Assembly: GCA_963750915.1 (NCBI GenBank)
Contig: CAVVSF010000007.1
Location: 1,302,001-1,366,000 of the forward strand
Direction: 5' to 3'
Origin: DATBJJ01 sp963750915
GTDB taxonomy: Bacteria; Acidobacteriota; Vicinamibacteria; Vicinamibacterales; 2-12-FULL-66-21
DNA length: 64,000 nucleotides
Below, one piece after another: positions 37,884 through 46,687 of this stretch. Below the pieces are notes generated by a model. That model did not search any database, was not told where the DNA came from, and saw only the letters and a list, made by a program, of their open reading frames with translations. Made by a program: the position numbers and the translations under genes. How positions within the stretch are numbered: the stretch's first letter is position 1; each line of letters starts with the position of its first letter.

Positions 37884-39581
37884 ATGCGACGTCTTCGAAC
37901 CCTCCTGTTCTTCGGCCTGCTCGCGACCCTGAGCTGCGGCGGCCCGGCGGCGCCGCCGGCGCCGGCCTTCGACATCGTGATTCGCGGCGGCACGGTCTTC
38001 GACGGAACCGGGGCGCCGGGACGCGCGGCCGACGTCGCGATCAAGGGGGACCGCATCGCCGCGGTCGGCGACCTCAAAGCCGCGAGCGCCACCACCGTGA
38101 TCGACGCCAGCGGCCTGGCCGTCAGTCCCGGATTCATCAATATGCTCTCGTGGGCAGTCGATTCGCTGATCGCGGACGGCCGCTCGCAGGGCGACATCCG
38201 CCAGGGCGTGACGCTCGAAATCTTCGGCGAAGGCAGCTCGATGGGTCCGCTGACCGACGAGATGAAGAAGCGGATGGTCGAGGAGCAGGGCGACATCAAG
38301 TACGACATCACCTGGACGACGCTCGCCGAGTACCTGCGCGAGCTCGAGAAGCGAGGCGTCTCGACCAACGTCGCTTCGTTCGTCGGCGCGACGACGATCC
38401 GCGAGCACGTCATCGGGCTGGAAGACAAGAAGCCGACGCCGCAGCAGCTCGACGCGATGCGCGCCCTCGTAAAGCGGGCAATGGAAGAGGGGGCGCTCGG
38501 CGTCGGCAGCTCGCTCATCTACGCGCCGGCGTTCTACGCCACGACCGAGGAGCTGATCGAGCTGTGCAAGGTCGCGGCGAAGTACCGCGGCAAGTACATC
38601 TCGCACATGCGGAGCGAGGGCAATCGCCTGGTCGAAGCCGTCGAGGAGCTGATCCGGATCAGCCGCGAGGCCGGCATCCCGGCCGAGATCTACCACCTCA
38701 AGGCAGCCGGCAAGGCCAACTGGGGCAAGATGGACGCGGTCATCGAGACGGTCGAAAAGGCGCGGCGTGACGGCCTGCAGATCAGGGCCGACATGTACAA
38801 CTACCCCGCCGGCGCCACCGGGCTCGATGCCGCGATGCCTCCCTGGGTCCTCGACGGCGGCTACGACGCCGCGTACAAGCGCCTCGCCGATCCGGCGACG
38901 CGCCGGAAGATCGCGCACGCGATCGAGACGCCGTCGAAAGACTGGGAGAATCTTTACCTCGCCGCCGGCTCGCCCGACCGGGTGCTGCTGGTCGATTTCA
39001 AGTCCGAGAAGCTCAAGCCGCTCACCGGCAAGTCACTCGCCGAGGTGGCCAAGATGCGCGGTGAATCGGTGCCCGACACGATCATGAACCTCGTCCTCGA
39101 GGATCGGTCTCGGGTCGGCACGGTCTACTTCATGATGTCGGAGGACAACATCCGCAAGCAGCTGCAGCTGCCGTGGGTGACGTTCGGCTCCGATGCGGCG
39201 TCGATGGCTCCGGAGCCGCCGTTCACGCGGTCGTCGGCGCATCCGCGCGCCTACGGCAACGTCGCCCGCCTGCTCGGGAAGTACGTGCGCGACGAGAAGG
39301 TCATCCCGCTGGAGCAGGCGATCCACCGCCTGTCGGGCCTGCCGGCGACGAACCTCGAGCTCGAGGGCCGCGGCTTCCTGCGCGAGGGCATGTTCGCCGA
39401 CGTCGCGATCTTCGATCCCGCCCAGGTCGCGGACCGGGCCACGTTCGAGCAGCCGCACCAGTACGCGGTCGGCATGCGGCACGTCCTCGTCAACGGCGTC
39501 CGCGTGCTCGAGAACGGCGAGCATACCGGCGCGAAACCGGGCCGCGCCATCTGGGGGCCGGGAAAGGTCAACGCACAGTAA
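37884..39581 (+). CDS. Amidohydrolase lipoprotein of the D-aminoacylase family without the HxH motif
   Basis: Protein of 565 residues with a lipobox LSC (Cys18). The D-aminoacylase fold is clear from end to end (FDIVIRGGTVFDGTG, YISHMRSEGNRL, AEIYHLKAAGK, TFGSDAASMAPEPPF, YGNVARLLGKYVRD). However, PGFIDxHTH is replaced by PGFINMLSW (residues 83-90), and the cysteine metal ligand of the GNCG motif is replaced by Glu in IFGEGSS (E116). The two later histidines and the Asp are kept. It may therefore bind one metal in a different way and act on another substrate than the canonical paralogue at 30949. The stop overlaps the start of the esterase gene (TAATG). Confidence 0.85.
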   Translation: MRRLRTLLFFGLLATLSCGGPAAPPAPAFDIVIRGGTVFDGTGAPGRAADVAIKGDRIAAVGDLKAASATTVIDASGLAVSPGFINMLSWAVDSLIADGRSQGDIRQGVTLEIFGEGSSMGPLTDEMKKRMVEEQGDIKYDITWTTLAEYLRELEKRGVSTNVASFVGATTIREHVIGLEDKKPTPQQLDAMRALVKRAMEEGALGVGSSLIYAPAFYATTEELIELCKVAAKYRGKYISHMRSEGNRLVEAVEELIRISREAGIPAEIYHLKAAGKANWGKMDAVIETVEKARRDGLQIRADMYNYPAGATGLDAAMPPWVLDGGYDAAYKRLADPATRRKIAHAIETPSKDWENLYLAAGSPDRVLLVDFKSEKLKPLTGKSLAEVAKMRGESVPDTIMNLVLEDRSRVGTVYFMMSEDNIRKQLQLPWVTFGSDAASMAPEPPFTRSSAHPRAYGNVARLLGKYVRDEKVIPLEQAIHRLSGLPATNLELEGRGFLREGMFADVAIFDPAQVADRATFEQPHQYAVGMRHVLVNGVRVLENGEHTGAKPGRAIWGPGKVNAQ

Positions 39582-40309
39582 TGCGCACCAACCATCACTT
39601 CTGGCACTCGCCGCGGCTCGGCCACGACATGGGCGTCGCGGTGTTCGGCCACTGGGGGCCGCCACTGCTCGCGTTCCCGACCAGCCACGGCGACGAGTGG
39701 GAGCTGCAGCGCCACGGCATGATCGACGCGCTCGGCGACTACCTCGAAGCCGGACGCGTCAAGCTGTTCTGCGTCGGCTCGAACAACCACGAGTCGTTCC
39801 TCAACGGCGGCGCCCACCCGTTCCATCGCAGCTGGCGGCAGCGGATGTTCGACGAATACATCCGCGAGGAGGTCATCCCCTTCATCTACGCCGACTGCCA
39901 GACCGGCGACATCGCGATCTCGACGATGGGCGCATCGCTCGGCGCCTATCACGCCGCCAACACGCTGTTCCGCTACCCGCACCGCGTCAAGCGCTGCTAC
40001 GCCCTCTCCGGCGTCTACGATCTCAAGCGCTTCATGCACGGCCTCTACGACGACAACTTCTACTTTCACAACCCGATCGACTACATGGCGAATCTCGAGG
40101 ACGGCTGGATCCGCAGCCAGCTCGAAAGCTGCGAGATTCACCTCGCCACCGGCTCGGGACCGTGGGAGGAGAGCCGCTTCACCTACGCGATGTCCGGCGT
40201 ACTCGAGGCGCGCGGCATCCGCCATCACCTCGACGATTGGGGCGCGCGCGGCGGCCATGACTGGCCGTACTGGAAGGATCAGATGCGGGAGTATCTCTCT
40301 GGGTGGTAA
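39581..40309 (+). CDS. Putative esterase (esterase D/PF00756-like)
   Basis: Alpha/beta hydrolase of 242 residues without a signal peptide. The text VAVFGHWGPPLLAFPTSHGDEWELQRHGM leads to the nucleophile elbow in ISTMGASLGAYHAANTLFR (Ser in GASLG), then GSGPWEES and a C-terminal DDWGARGGHDWPYWKDQMREYL with the catalytic His. This fits the putative esterase family that includes enterochelin esterase and mycolyltransferases. Translation is coupled to the amidohydrolase lipoprotein by a TAATG overlap, so the two may act on the same class of amide or ester substrate, though in different compartments. The substrate is unknown. Confidence 0.8.
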   Translation: MRTNHHFWHSPRLGHDMGVAVFGHWGPPLLAFPTSHGDEWELQRHGMIDALGDYLEAGRVKLFCVGSNNHESFLNGGAHPFHRSWRQRMFDEYIREEVIPFIYADCQTGDIAISTMGASLGAYHAANTLFRYPHRVKRCYALSGVYDLKRFMHGLYDDNFYFHNPIDYMANLEDGWIRSQLESCEIHLATGSGPWEESRFTYAMSGVLEARGIRHHLDDWGARGGHDWPYWKDQMREYLSGW

Positions 40310-40316
40310 CGCTCCG

Positions 40317-40396
40317 GTTGTCGGGTTGTCCGGTTGTCCGGTTGTGCGGTCGTGCGGTTGGCCGGTCGTGCGCTCGCCGGTCGTCCGGTCGTCCAA
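40317..40396. repeat. Tandem array of CCGGTTGT/CCGGTCGT octamers
   Basis: About nine 8-base units (CCGGTTGT, GCGGTCGT, CCGGTCGT and close variants) fill the space between two convergent genes. Shorter arrays of the same unit lie at 6966-7012, 42044-42066 and, inverted, 43758-43796. Confidence 0.85.
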
Positions 40397-40397
40397 C

Positions 40398-40421
40398 GTA
40401 GGGCGGAGCTTCAGCTCCGCC
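40398..40421. repeat. REP-like hairpin GTAGGGCGGAGCT...AGCTCCGCC
   Basis: A 9-bp inverted repeat GGCGGAGCT / AGCTCCGCC separated by two bases and preceded by GTA. Related hairpins lie at 37832, 42080 and 42958-43019. In orientation and position (3' of genes, near the octamer array) it behaves like a dispersed extragenic palindrome. Confidence 0.85.
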
Positions 40422-40434
40422 GCAGGGCGCTGAG

Positions 40435-41475
40435 CTAGAGCTCGGCGCTGCGGGCGAGATCGAACTTCTGCAGCATGTACTGGCCGCCCTCGATCACCTG
40501 GTCGTCGTCGATCCAGACGTCGCAGCCGCGGGTGAGGACGTCGACGTGGGTCCGCGACGTCCAGTCGGCGTTGGTCTGGCTGCCGTAGGGATCGCCGAAC
40601 GCGAGGTGGACGCCAGGTACCTTCTCGTCCTGCAGCAGCACGCCGATCATCTCGCGCAGCCCGAGGTTGGTGCCGAACGCCAGCTCGCCGACGCGATCGC
40701 TGTTGCCGTCGGTGTGGCAATAGCTCCAGAAGTCCTCTTCGAGGTCGGCGCGATCGCAGTGCGCGGCGCGGAGGCGCCCGCCGCGAATCTCGAGCACCAG
40801 CGGCGTCGAGTCGAGCGTGCCGTACTTGGTGTTGAAGTAGTCGCCGGCGGTGCCGTCGCACACGAACGTGCCATCGACCGACGCCGGGGTCGTGAACACC
40901 TCGCCGGCGGGTAGGTTGGACCAGTAGCGCGGGTTGATCAAGCCGCTCGTCTTGACCCACGCGAGCGAAGGATCGAAGGTCGCCGTGAAATTCGTTCCGG
41001 CCGGGGTGCGGACGGTCAGGCGCGTCGCCGACGGCATGCGCTCGCAGAGCTGCTGGCTGAGGCGGTCGACGCGGCGGTAGTCCGCGCGCATCCCCTCGCG
41101 CATGATCCGCGGCGTCACGCCGACCATGTGCGCGTAGCGGATGCGCCGCCGTTCGACGACACCGACGATGGCGCGGCGGGCGTCGAGCTCGCCTTCGAGC
41201 GGCTGGACGCAGAGGATCCCGGCATCGGCCTGCTCGAGCGCGGCCAGCGCTTCCGCCGGCGCCTGCGGCATCGGCCGCGGCGAGACCGACTCGATCCGCA
41301 GGCAGGTCGCGCGGGCGCCGCGCTCGGTCAGCGCCTGTTCGATGCCGGCCGCGACCTCGGCGCTGGGATCGTCGGCAACGAGCGCGACGCGCTCGCCAGG
41401 CGCGATCGCGAGACAGACGTCCACCGCATTGCGTGCGCCCGGCAGTACGTCCGGCGAGGCTTGCCCGAAGGTCAT
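40435..41475 (-). CDS. M29-family (thermophilic) aminopeptidase
   Basis: Metallo-aminopeptidase of 346 residues, cytoplasmic. The N-terminal domain begins MTFGQASPDVLPGARNAVDVCLAI. The C-terminal domain holds the metal ligands of the M29 type: the Glu of TLDSTPLVLEIRGG, the Glu in RVGELAFGTN, and His/His/Asp in VHLAFGDPYGSQTNADWTSRTHVDVL. It would release N-terminal residues from peptides with two divalent metal ions. The length is slightly below the usual 400 or so residues of AmpS/AmpT because the N-terminal region is short. It lies 4 bases downstream of a DUF2721 gene and probably shares its transcript. Confidence 0.82.
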   Translation of the reverse strand: MTFGQASPDVLPGARNAVDVCLAIAPGERVALVADDPSAEVAAGIEQALTERGARATCLRIESVSPRPMPQAPAEALAALEQADAGILCVQPLEGELDARRAIVGVVERRRIRYAHMVGVTPRIMREGMRADYRRVDRLSQQLCERMPSATRLTVRTPAGTNFTATFDPSLAWVKTSGLINPRYWSNLPAGEVFTTPASVDGTFVCDGTAGDYFNTKYGTLDSTPLVLEIRGGRLRAAHCDRADLEEDFWSYCHTDGNSDRVGELAFGTNLGLREMIGVLLQDEKVPGVHLAFGDPYGSQTNADWTSRTHVDVLTRGCDVWIDDDQVIEGGQYMLQKFDLARSAEL

Positions 41476-41479
41476 CCCT

Positions 41480-41995
41480 TCATTGTACCCGCGCCCGCGC
41501 GCGGACGCTGGCGGCGCGCTCGCTGATGACGCGCACGGCGATGCTCGTCTCGCGCACCAGGATGATCGACCCGCGCACCAGCGCAGCGACGCCGATCGTG
41601 CCGGCGGCGACGGCGCCGAATTCGAGCGTCAGGAGCAGCACCCCGCTGCCGAAGCGCGACATCACGGCGCCGAGCAGCGCCGAGAGCGTCGACCACGCGA
41701 ACCCGCCGAGTGCGAAGTAGAAGCTCTGTAGCACCCGCAGCAGCATCGTCGTCCGCTGCTCGGTCGCCGTCAGCTCCTGGAGCCGGCGGTCGAACTCGCG
41801 CCGGGCCTCGACATCCATCTCTTCGGCCGAGGCTGCGGCCGTCTCGAGCTGCCGCGCCAGGTCGCGGGCCCGGTCGACCGCCCGCGCCAGGCGGTTGCTC
41901 GTGCTCATCGCCAGGACCGAAGACGCGTTGGTGAGGATGGCGGGCGCCACGATCAGGGAGAAGGCGGCGAAGAAGTTGGCCGCTTGCGGGTCCAT
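41480..41995 (-). CDS. DUF2721 membrane protein
   Basis: Protein of 171 residues. The family signature SLIVAPAILTNASSVLAMSTSNRLARAVDRARDL is at the N-terminus; a cytoplasmic or periplasmic coiled coil (ETAAASAEEMDVEARREFDRRLQELTA) links it to two further hydrophobic helices (SFYFALGGFAWSTLSALLGAV and GVLLLTLEFGAVAAGTIGVAAL). The function of DUF2721 is unknown. It is the first gene of a pair with the M29 aminopeptidase. Confidence 0.87.
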   Translation of the reverse strand: MDPQAANFFAAFSLIVAPAILTNASSVLAMSTSNRLARAVDRARDLARQLETAAASAEEMDVEARREFDRRLQELTATEQRTTMLLRVLQSFYFALGGFAWSTLSALLGAVMSRFGSGVLLLTLEFGAVAAGTIGVAALVRGSIILVRETSIAVRVISERAASVRARARVQ

Positions 41996-42079
41996 CCGCG
42001 GATCTTACTGGTTCGCGGCGATCGATAATTGCTTTCTGTCTCATCGTCCGGTCGTCCGGTCGTGCGGACGGCGGTGTAC

Positions 42080-42132
42080 GTAGCGCGGAGCTTTAGCTCC
42101 GCGAGAAGCGCGGGACTGGAGCCCCGCCTCGC
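42080..42132. repeat. Two REP-like hairpins upstream of an alpha/beta hydrolase gene
   Basis: A GCGGAGCT-TT-AGCTCCGC hairpin (about 42084-42103) is followed by GCGGGACTGGAGCCCCGC (about 42109-42127). It ends six bases before the hydrolase ATG, so it replaces any normal ribosome-binding region; this makes regulation through RNA structure possible. Confidence 0.7.
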
Positions 42133-42137
42133 AAATC

Positions 42138-42968
42138 ATGCCAATCATCGATACCAGGGGCGCGTCGCTTTTCTACACCCGTGACGGCAGCGGTCCGCCG
42201 CTGCTGATGATCCAGGGCGTCGGCGCGGCCGGCAGCGCGTGGCGGCCGCAGGTCGACGAACTTGCGGCGCACTATTCGGTCGTCGCGTTCGACAACCGCG
42301 GCATGGGGCAGAGCCGCATCCTCGACGGCCGGCTGACGATCGAGGATATGGCCGCCGACGCGCTCGCGATCATGGACGGTCTCGGGTTCGCGCGCTTCCA
42401 CGTCGCCGGGCATTCGATGGGCGGCGTCATCGCCCAGGCCGTGGCGCTGGCAGCGCCCGAGCGCGTGCTGAGCCTGGCGTTTCTCTGCACGTTCGCCCGC
42501 GGCCGCGACGGCTCGAAAGTGACGCTGCCGCTGCTGGCGACGGCGATGCGCATGCGCATCGGCACGCGCGCCATGCGGCGCAATGCGTTCCTGAGCCTGA
42601 TCATGCCGGACCGCTATCTGCGCGGGATCGATCGCGTCGAGCTCGCCGGCCGGCTGCATCCCCTGTTCGGCCACGACCTCGCGGAGCAGCCGCCGATCGT
42701 CATGAAGCAGCTGAGCGCGATGTCGAAGTACGATGCGGGCGCGCGGCTGGGACGACTGGCGCGCATTCCAACCCTGGTCGTTGCCGCGAGCGAGGATCGG
42801 ATCGCGCAACCAGCCTCCAATCGAGCGCTCGCCGACGCCATCCCCGGCGCCACTTACGTCGAGCTACCCGATTCGGGCCACGGCGTCACGATTCACCGTG
42901 CCGCGGAGGTCAACCGGCTGCTGCTCGACCATCTCGCGCACGCCCAGTCGAAGCGTGGCGGGGGCTGA
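42138..42968 (+). CDS. Alpha/beta hydrolase
   Basis: Alpha/beta hydrolase of 276 residues, cytoplasmic. It shows the oxyanion-side loop PPLLMIQGVGAAGSAW, FDNRGMGQS, the nucleophile elbow VAGHSMGGVIAQAVAL (Ser about residue 94), the Asp in VVAASEDRIAQPA and the His in LPDSGHGVTIH. The subfamily is that of 3-oxoadipate enol-lactonase-like and epoxide-hydrolase-like enzymes, but specificity cannot be read from sequence. The last codons (KRGGG) and the stop lie in a REP-like hairpin. It stands alone on the plus strand. Confidence 0.83.
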   Translation: MPIIDTRGASLFYTRDGSGPPLLMIQGVGAAGSAWRPQVDELAAHYSVVAFDNRGMGQSRILDGRLTIEDMAADALAIMDGLGFARFHVAGHSMGGVIAQAVALAAPERVLSLAFLCTFARGRDGSKVTLPLLATAMRMRIGTRAMRRNAFLSLIMPDRYLRGIDRVELAGRLHPLFGHDLAEQPPIVMKQLSAMSKYDAGARLGRLARIPTLVVAASEDRIAQPASNRALADAIPGATYVELPDSGHGVTIHRAAEVNRLLLDHLAHAQSKRGGG

Positions 42969-43019
42969 AGCCCCGCCCTACGTACAACGCAGTACGTAGC
43001 GCGGACCTTCAGCTCCGCG
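42958..43019. repeat. Pair of REP-like hairpins, facing each other
   Basis: GGCGGGGGCTGAAGCCCCGCC (about 42957-42977), then CCTACGTACAACGCAGTACGTAG, then GCGGACCTTCAGCTCCGC (about 43001-43018). The two hairpins are in opposite orientation around a small GTAC-rich spacer, as in BIME-type paired repeats. The first one contains the stop codon of the hydrolase gene. Confidence 0.8.
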
Positions 43020-43037
43020 AATCGGGAGCGGGCCTGC

Positions 43038-43755
43038 TCACTCGACGGGCCGTCCCGAATAGACCGACACGTGTGAGCCTTCGGCGACGAACGCCGACGC
43101 TGGCGGCCGCGAGAGAATCTCGCCGAACGCCGGGCCGTACAGCGCGGCGGCAGGGCCTGAAAACTCGTGCCGGCGTGACGTCCACACGCGCCAGGGCGGA
43201 TGCCGGACCTCGGTACTCGAGCGTCGAGCCGTCGCGCTGTCGCGTGTAGCCCCAGTAATGCTCGGTGATGAATTCGGCTTCGCTGCCCGGGAGCGGCACG
43301 GCGGCGGCGCCCTCGGCCTCGGCCGCGAGGCGGTAGGACCTGCCGCGGAATTCCCAGCCGTACTCCACCCGCCCGCCTGCTGCCGCGCCGAGCGTCGTGC
43401 TGTGCCGCATCGGCACTGAGAGGTAGGGCTCGTTGTAAAAGGCCCGCGCCACGACTGCGATCGCGAGGCGTGGCACGAGCTCGCGCACGAACACCACGCC
43501 GCGCCGGACAGGTCCGCTGCCGGGGTCGCGGCGGACGTAGAAGCGGAGGTTCACCTCTTCGAACGAGCGGTGGCGTGGAATCGACAGGCCGAGCACTCGC
43601 GTATCGGCGAAGTAGAAGCCGACGACGCTGATCAACGCCCGGCCGTGCCACGTGTCGAGCTCGGTCCCGCGGGGCACGAGCGGCGCGAGCAGCGACGGCG
43701 GGGCGTCGTAGTTGAGCAGCGCCAGATCGAGCCAGCTGGCGGTCAGGAAAGGCAT
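43038..43755 (-). CDS. DUF2071 family protein (frameshifted)
   Basis: About 238 residues after removing one base near 43165. Start ATG 43755 (MPFLTASWLDLALLNYD) follows the family pattern, as do VVGFYFADTRVLGLSIPRHRSFEEVNLRFYV, VVFVRELVPRLAIAVVARAFYNEPYLSVPM and EHYWGYTRQRDGSTLEYR. In the second frame the protein ends LYGPAFGEILSRPPASAFVAEGSHVSVYSGRPVE, the usual DUF2071 tail. The fold is related to acetoacetate decarboxylase-like barrels, but the function is unknown. It follows a small membrane protein gene on the same strand after 50 bases. Confidence 0.8.
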
Positions 43756-43805
43756 GTTGCCGCACAACCGGACGATCGGACTACCGGACAACCGAAACGT
43801 TCGCC

Positions 43806-44105
43806 CTATTGGAGGTCTATCTCGAGCCCGCCGATCATCCCGGCGACGACGTTGTAGATACCTGCGGTCAGGAGTCCGCTGACGACGCCGATGATGCCGT
43901 AGAAGATGGGGAAGATGACGATCGCGCCGACGCCGAGGCCGGCGCCGAGCCACGCCGGCGCGCCATCCTCGATCGCGGTCTGCGACATCCCGGCCCCCAC
44001 CAGTGCGATCAGCGCGAAGCAGGCGCCGATGATGAACCCAATCAGCCCGTAGAACACCGCAAACATCTTGACCGCCGAACCGACGCCGATCTTGCGTATG
44101 ACCAT
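43806..44105 (-). CDS. Small membrane protein of 99 residues
   Basis: Hydrophobic protein with two or three helices: MFAVFYGLIGFIIGACFALIALV, AGLGVGAIVIFPIFYGIIGVVSGLLTAGIYNVVAGMIGG. It starts MVIRKIGVGSAVKM. Related small proteins, sometimes grouped near DUF3566, are found in many soil bacteria without known function; I am not sure of that grouping. A glnN terminator lies just upstream (44153-44186), so this gene needs its own promoter in 44106-44152. Confidence 0.7.
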   Translation of the reverse strand: MVIRKIGVGSAVKMFAVFYGLIGFIIGACFALIALVGAGMSQTAIEDGAPAWLGAGLGVGAIVIFPIFYGIIGVVSGLLTAGIYNVVAGMIGGLEIDLQ

Positions 44106-44152
44106 CGCGGCTCCTTGAAATCAGGGGACGGCACACGATAGCAGAGCTCGAC

Positions 44153-44186
44153 AAAAAAAGGCGCCCGGGAGTGAACCCGGGCGCCC
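44153..44186 (-). terminator. Rho-independent terminator, downstream of glnN
   Basis: On the minus strand a 10-bp perfect GC stem (GGCGCCCGGG with its complement, loop of six bases) is followed by seven T. It lies about 110 bases after the glnN stop codon, beyond the composite repeat. It is the clearest terminator in the window. Confidence 0.85.
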
Positions 44187-44187
44187 A

Positions 44188-44294
44188 AGTGAGTGCAGCG
44201 AGGGCGCAGAGCGCCCGAGCCACGCGAACGGAGCGGGGCCGCAGGGCCCCCGCGAGAGAGCGTGTAAGGGGGTCCGGGGGACGAAGTCCCCCGG
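44188..44294 (-). repeat. Composite intergenic repeat with GGGGGAC hairpin, copy 2
   Basis: Lies between the glnN stop and its terminator. Reading with glnN, the hairpin CCGGGGGAC-TTC-GTCCCCCGG comes directly after the stop, then ACCCCCTTACACGCTCTCTCG and GCTCCGTTCGCGTGGC. The block order matches the copies at 28758 and 50513; the stem is conserved by compensating changes (GAGGGG/CCCCTC there, GGGGGAC/GTCCCCC here). Confidence 0.75.
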
Positions 44295-44297
44295 ATT

Positions 44298-46476
44298 CTA
44301 TTTAATAAACAGCATCTCGCGGTAGGTCGGCAGCGGCCAGGTTTCGTGCGGCACGATTGATTCGAGCGTGTCGCCGGTTTCGCGCAGGCTCTCCATCGCC
44401 GGCACGACCTTGTCGCGGAAGTACTTGGCGTGCTTCTCGCTGCCGCCGTTGTCCTCGTGCTCGAGCAGCACCTGCAGCTTGTCCGTCTTCTGCTTGAACT
44501 CATCGCTCAGCTTGACGAGCTGGTCGAGCGACTTCTTCCCTTCCTTCGACACCGAGCCGGCCGCCTTGACGGAAGCCACGCTCGCCGCGATGTCGCCCTG
44601 GTACTTGAAGGCCGCCGGCAGGATGTAGCGGTTCGACATCAGCACCATCAGCTGGCCCTCGATGTTCAGGGTCTTGATGTACTGCTCGAGCGCGATCTCG
44701 TAGCGGGCCTTGAGCTCGCGGGCGTTGAGGACGCCGTACTTTTCGAACGCCTTGGTGACCTCGGGCTTGAGGACTTCGCCGAAGGCGTCGACCGACGTCT
44801 TGTGGTTGAGGAGGCCGCGCTTGCCCGCTTCCTTCTGCCACGCCTCGGAGTAGCCGTTGCCGTTGAAAATGATCTGCTTGTTCTCCTTGATGATCTTCGT
44901 CAGCAGATCCTTGACCGCGGCCGTCAGCTTCTTGCCGGCTTTCAGGCTCGTCTCGAGCTCGGTGGCGCAGAAGTCGAGCGACTCGGCGACGGCGACGTTG
45001 AGGACGACGTTCGGCATCGCGATGCTCTGGTTCGACGACACGGCGCGGAACTCGAACTTGTTGCCGGTGAAAGCGAACGGGCTGGTGCGGTTGCGGTCGC
45101 CGGCGTCACGCGGCAGCTTCGGCAGGACGCCGACGCCGGTGTCGAGGATGCCGCCCGACTTCGTCGTCTTGGCGCTGCCCGCCTTCTCGATCTGCTCGAA
45201 GATGTCGGTCAGCTGGTCGCCGAGGAAGATCGAGATGATCGCCGGCGGCGCTTCGTTGGCGCCGAGGCGGTGGTCGTTGCCGGCGCTGGCGATTGAATAG
45301 CGCAGCAGCCCCTGGAACTTGTTGACGGCGCGCAGCACCGCGGCGCAGTAGACCAGGAACTGGACGTTCTCGTGCGGCGCATCCCCCGGGTTGAGGAGGT
45401 TGTTGCCGAGGTCGTCGCTCATGCTCCAGTTGAGGTGCTTGCCCGAGCCGTTGACGCCGGCGAACGGCTTCTCGTGCATCAGGCAGGCGAGGCCGAAGTT
45501 CGGCGCCAGCCGCCGCATCGTCTCCATCGTCATCATCTGGTGATCGGTGGCGACGTTGGCGTTCTCGAAGATCGGCGCGACCTCGTACTGGCTCGGCGCG
45601 ACTTCGTTGTGGCGGGTCTTGAGCGGGACGCCGACCTTATAGAGCTCGCGCTCGACTTCCATCATGAAGGCGAGGACGCGCTCCGGGATGGCGCCGAAGT
45701 ACCTGATCCTCGAGCTCCTGGCCCTTGGGCGGCTTGGCGCCGAACAGGGTGCGGCCGGCGTTGATCAGGTCGGGACGCGCGAAGTAGAACTGGCGGTCGA
45801 TGAGGAAGTATTCCTGCTCCGGACCGCAGGTGGTGACGACGCGCTGCGCCTTGGAGCCGAAGAGCTTCAGGATGCGGACTGCCTGCTTCGAGAGCGCTTC
45901 CATCGAGCGCAGGAGCGGCGTCTTCTTGTCGAGTGCTTCACCAGTCCAGCTGATGAACGCGGTCGGAATGACGAGCGTGGTGCCGGCCGGCGTCACCAGC
46001 AGCCAGGGCGGGCTGGTCGGGTCCCAGGCGGTGTAGCCGCGGGCCTCGAAGGTTGAGCGCATGCCGCCCGACGGGAAGCTCGAAGCGTCCGGCTCACCCT
46101 TGATCAGCTCCTTGCCGCTGAACTCGGCGACGGCGCGGCCGTCGGCGGTCGGCGACAGAAACGAGTCGTGCTTCTCGGCGGTGATGCCGGTGAGCGGCTG
46201 GAACCAGTGCGTGTAGTGGGTCGCGCCGTGCTCGACCGCCCAGTCCTTGAGGGCGCTGGCGATGATGTCGGCGACCGACGCGTCGATCGGCTCCCCCTGG
46301 GCGACGGCGCGGCGCAGCGCGCGGTAGACGTCCTTCGGCAGGCGGGCCCGCTGGGCCTCGTCGTTGAAGGTCAACGACCCGAAATCCTCACTCGCCTTGC
46401 GCGCCCCCACCGATTTGGAGCGCGGGGCCCAGCTGCTGATGCTGCGGATTGCTTCGCCTGCGGATGCAGAACCCAT
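44298..46476 (-). CDS. glnN: Type III glutamine synthetase (GSIII), one-base frameshift
   Basis: ATP-dependent condensation of glutamate and ammonium; the cytoplasmic entry point of nitrogen. Corrected length 725 residues, as usual for GSIII, far longer than GSI. The N-terminal GSIII domain shows FGSLTFNDEAQRARLPKDVYRAL, FQPLTGITAEKHDSFL and the GSIII-specific TCGPEQEYFLIDRQFYF; the catalytic core has KTRHNEVAPSQYEVAPIFENANVATDHQ, FAGVNGSGKHLNWS and NRTSPFAFTGNKFEFRAVSSNQS. At 45699-45703 an extra G in GGTAC shifts the frame (LEDQ should continue YFGAIPERVLAFMM). AAAGGAAC upstream of ATG 46476 is a fair ribosome site. An early, conserved enzyme such as this is unlikely to be a pseudogene. Confidence 0.93.
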
Positions 46477-46687
46477 AGGAAGTTGTTCCTTTCTCGTCGA
46501 GCGTTATGAACTGTGGATAAAGCGGAGAGGCACGAAACGATCCGTGGCCGCCTTGAAGCTCCCAATTATTGCCGGGGCTCGCGGCGCCCGCAAGACCGGG
46601 GTCTGGCGGCGGCGCCAGAACCACGACTCGGACCGCATGTTTATTGGCTGGATCGTCCGTCTATGTTTCACCTACAATGTTATCTAT

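Noticed and set aside
40317..40396. Possible CRISPR array
   Set aside because: Units are only eight bases long without spacers; no cas gene is present.
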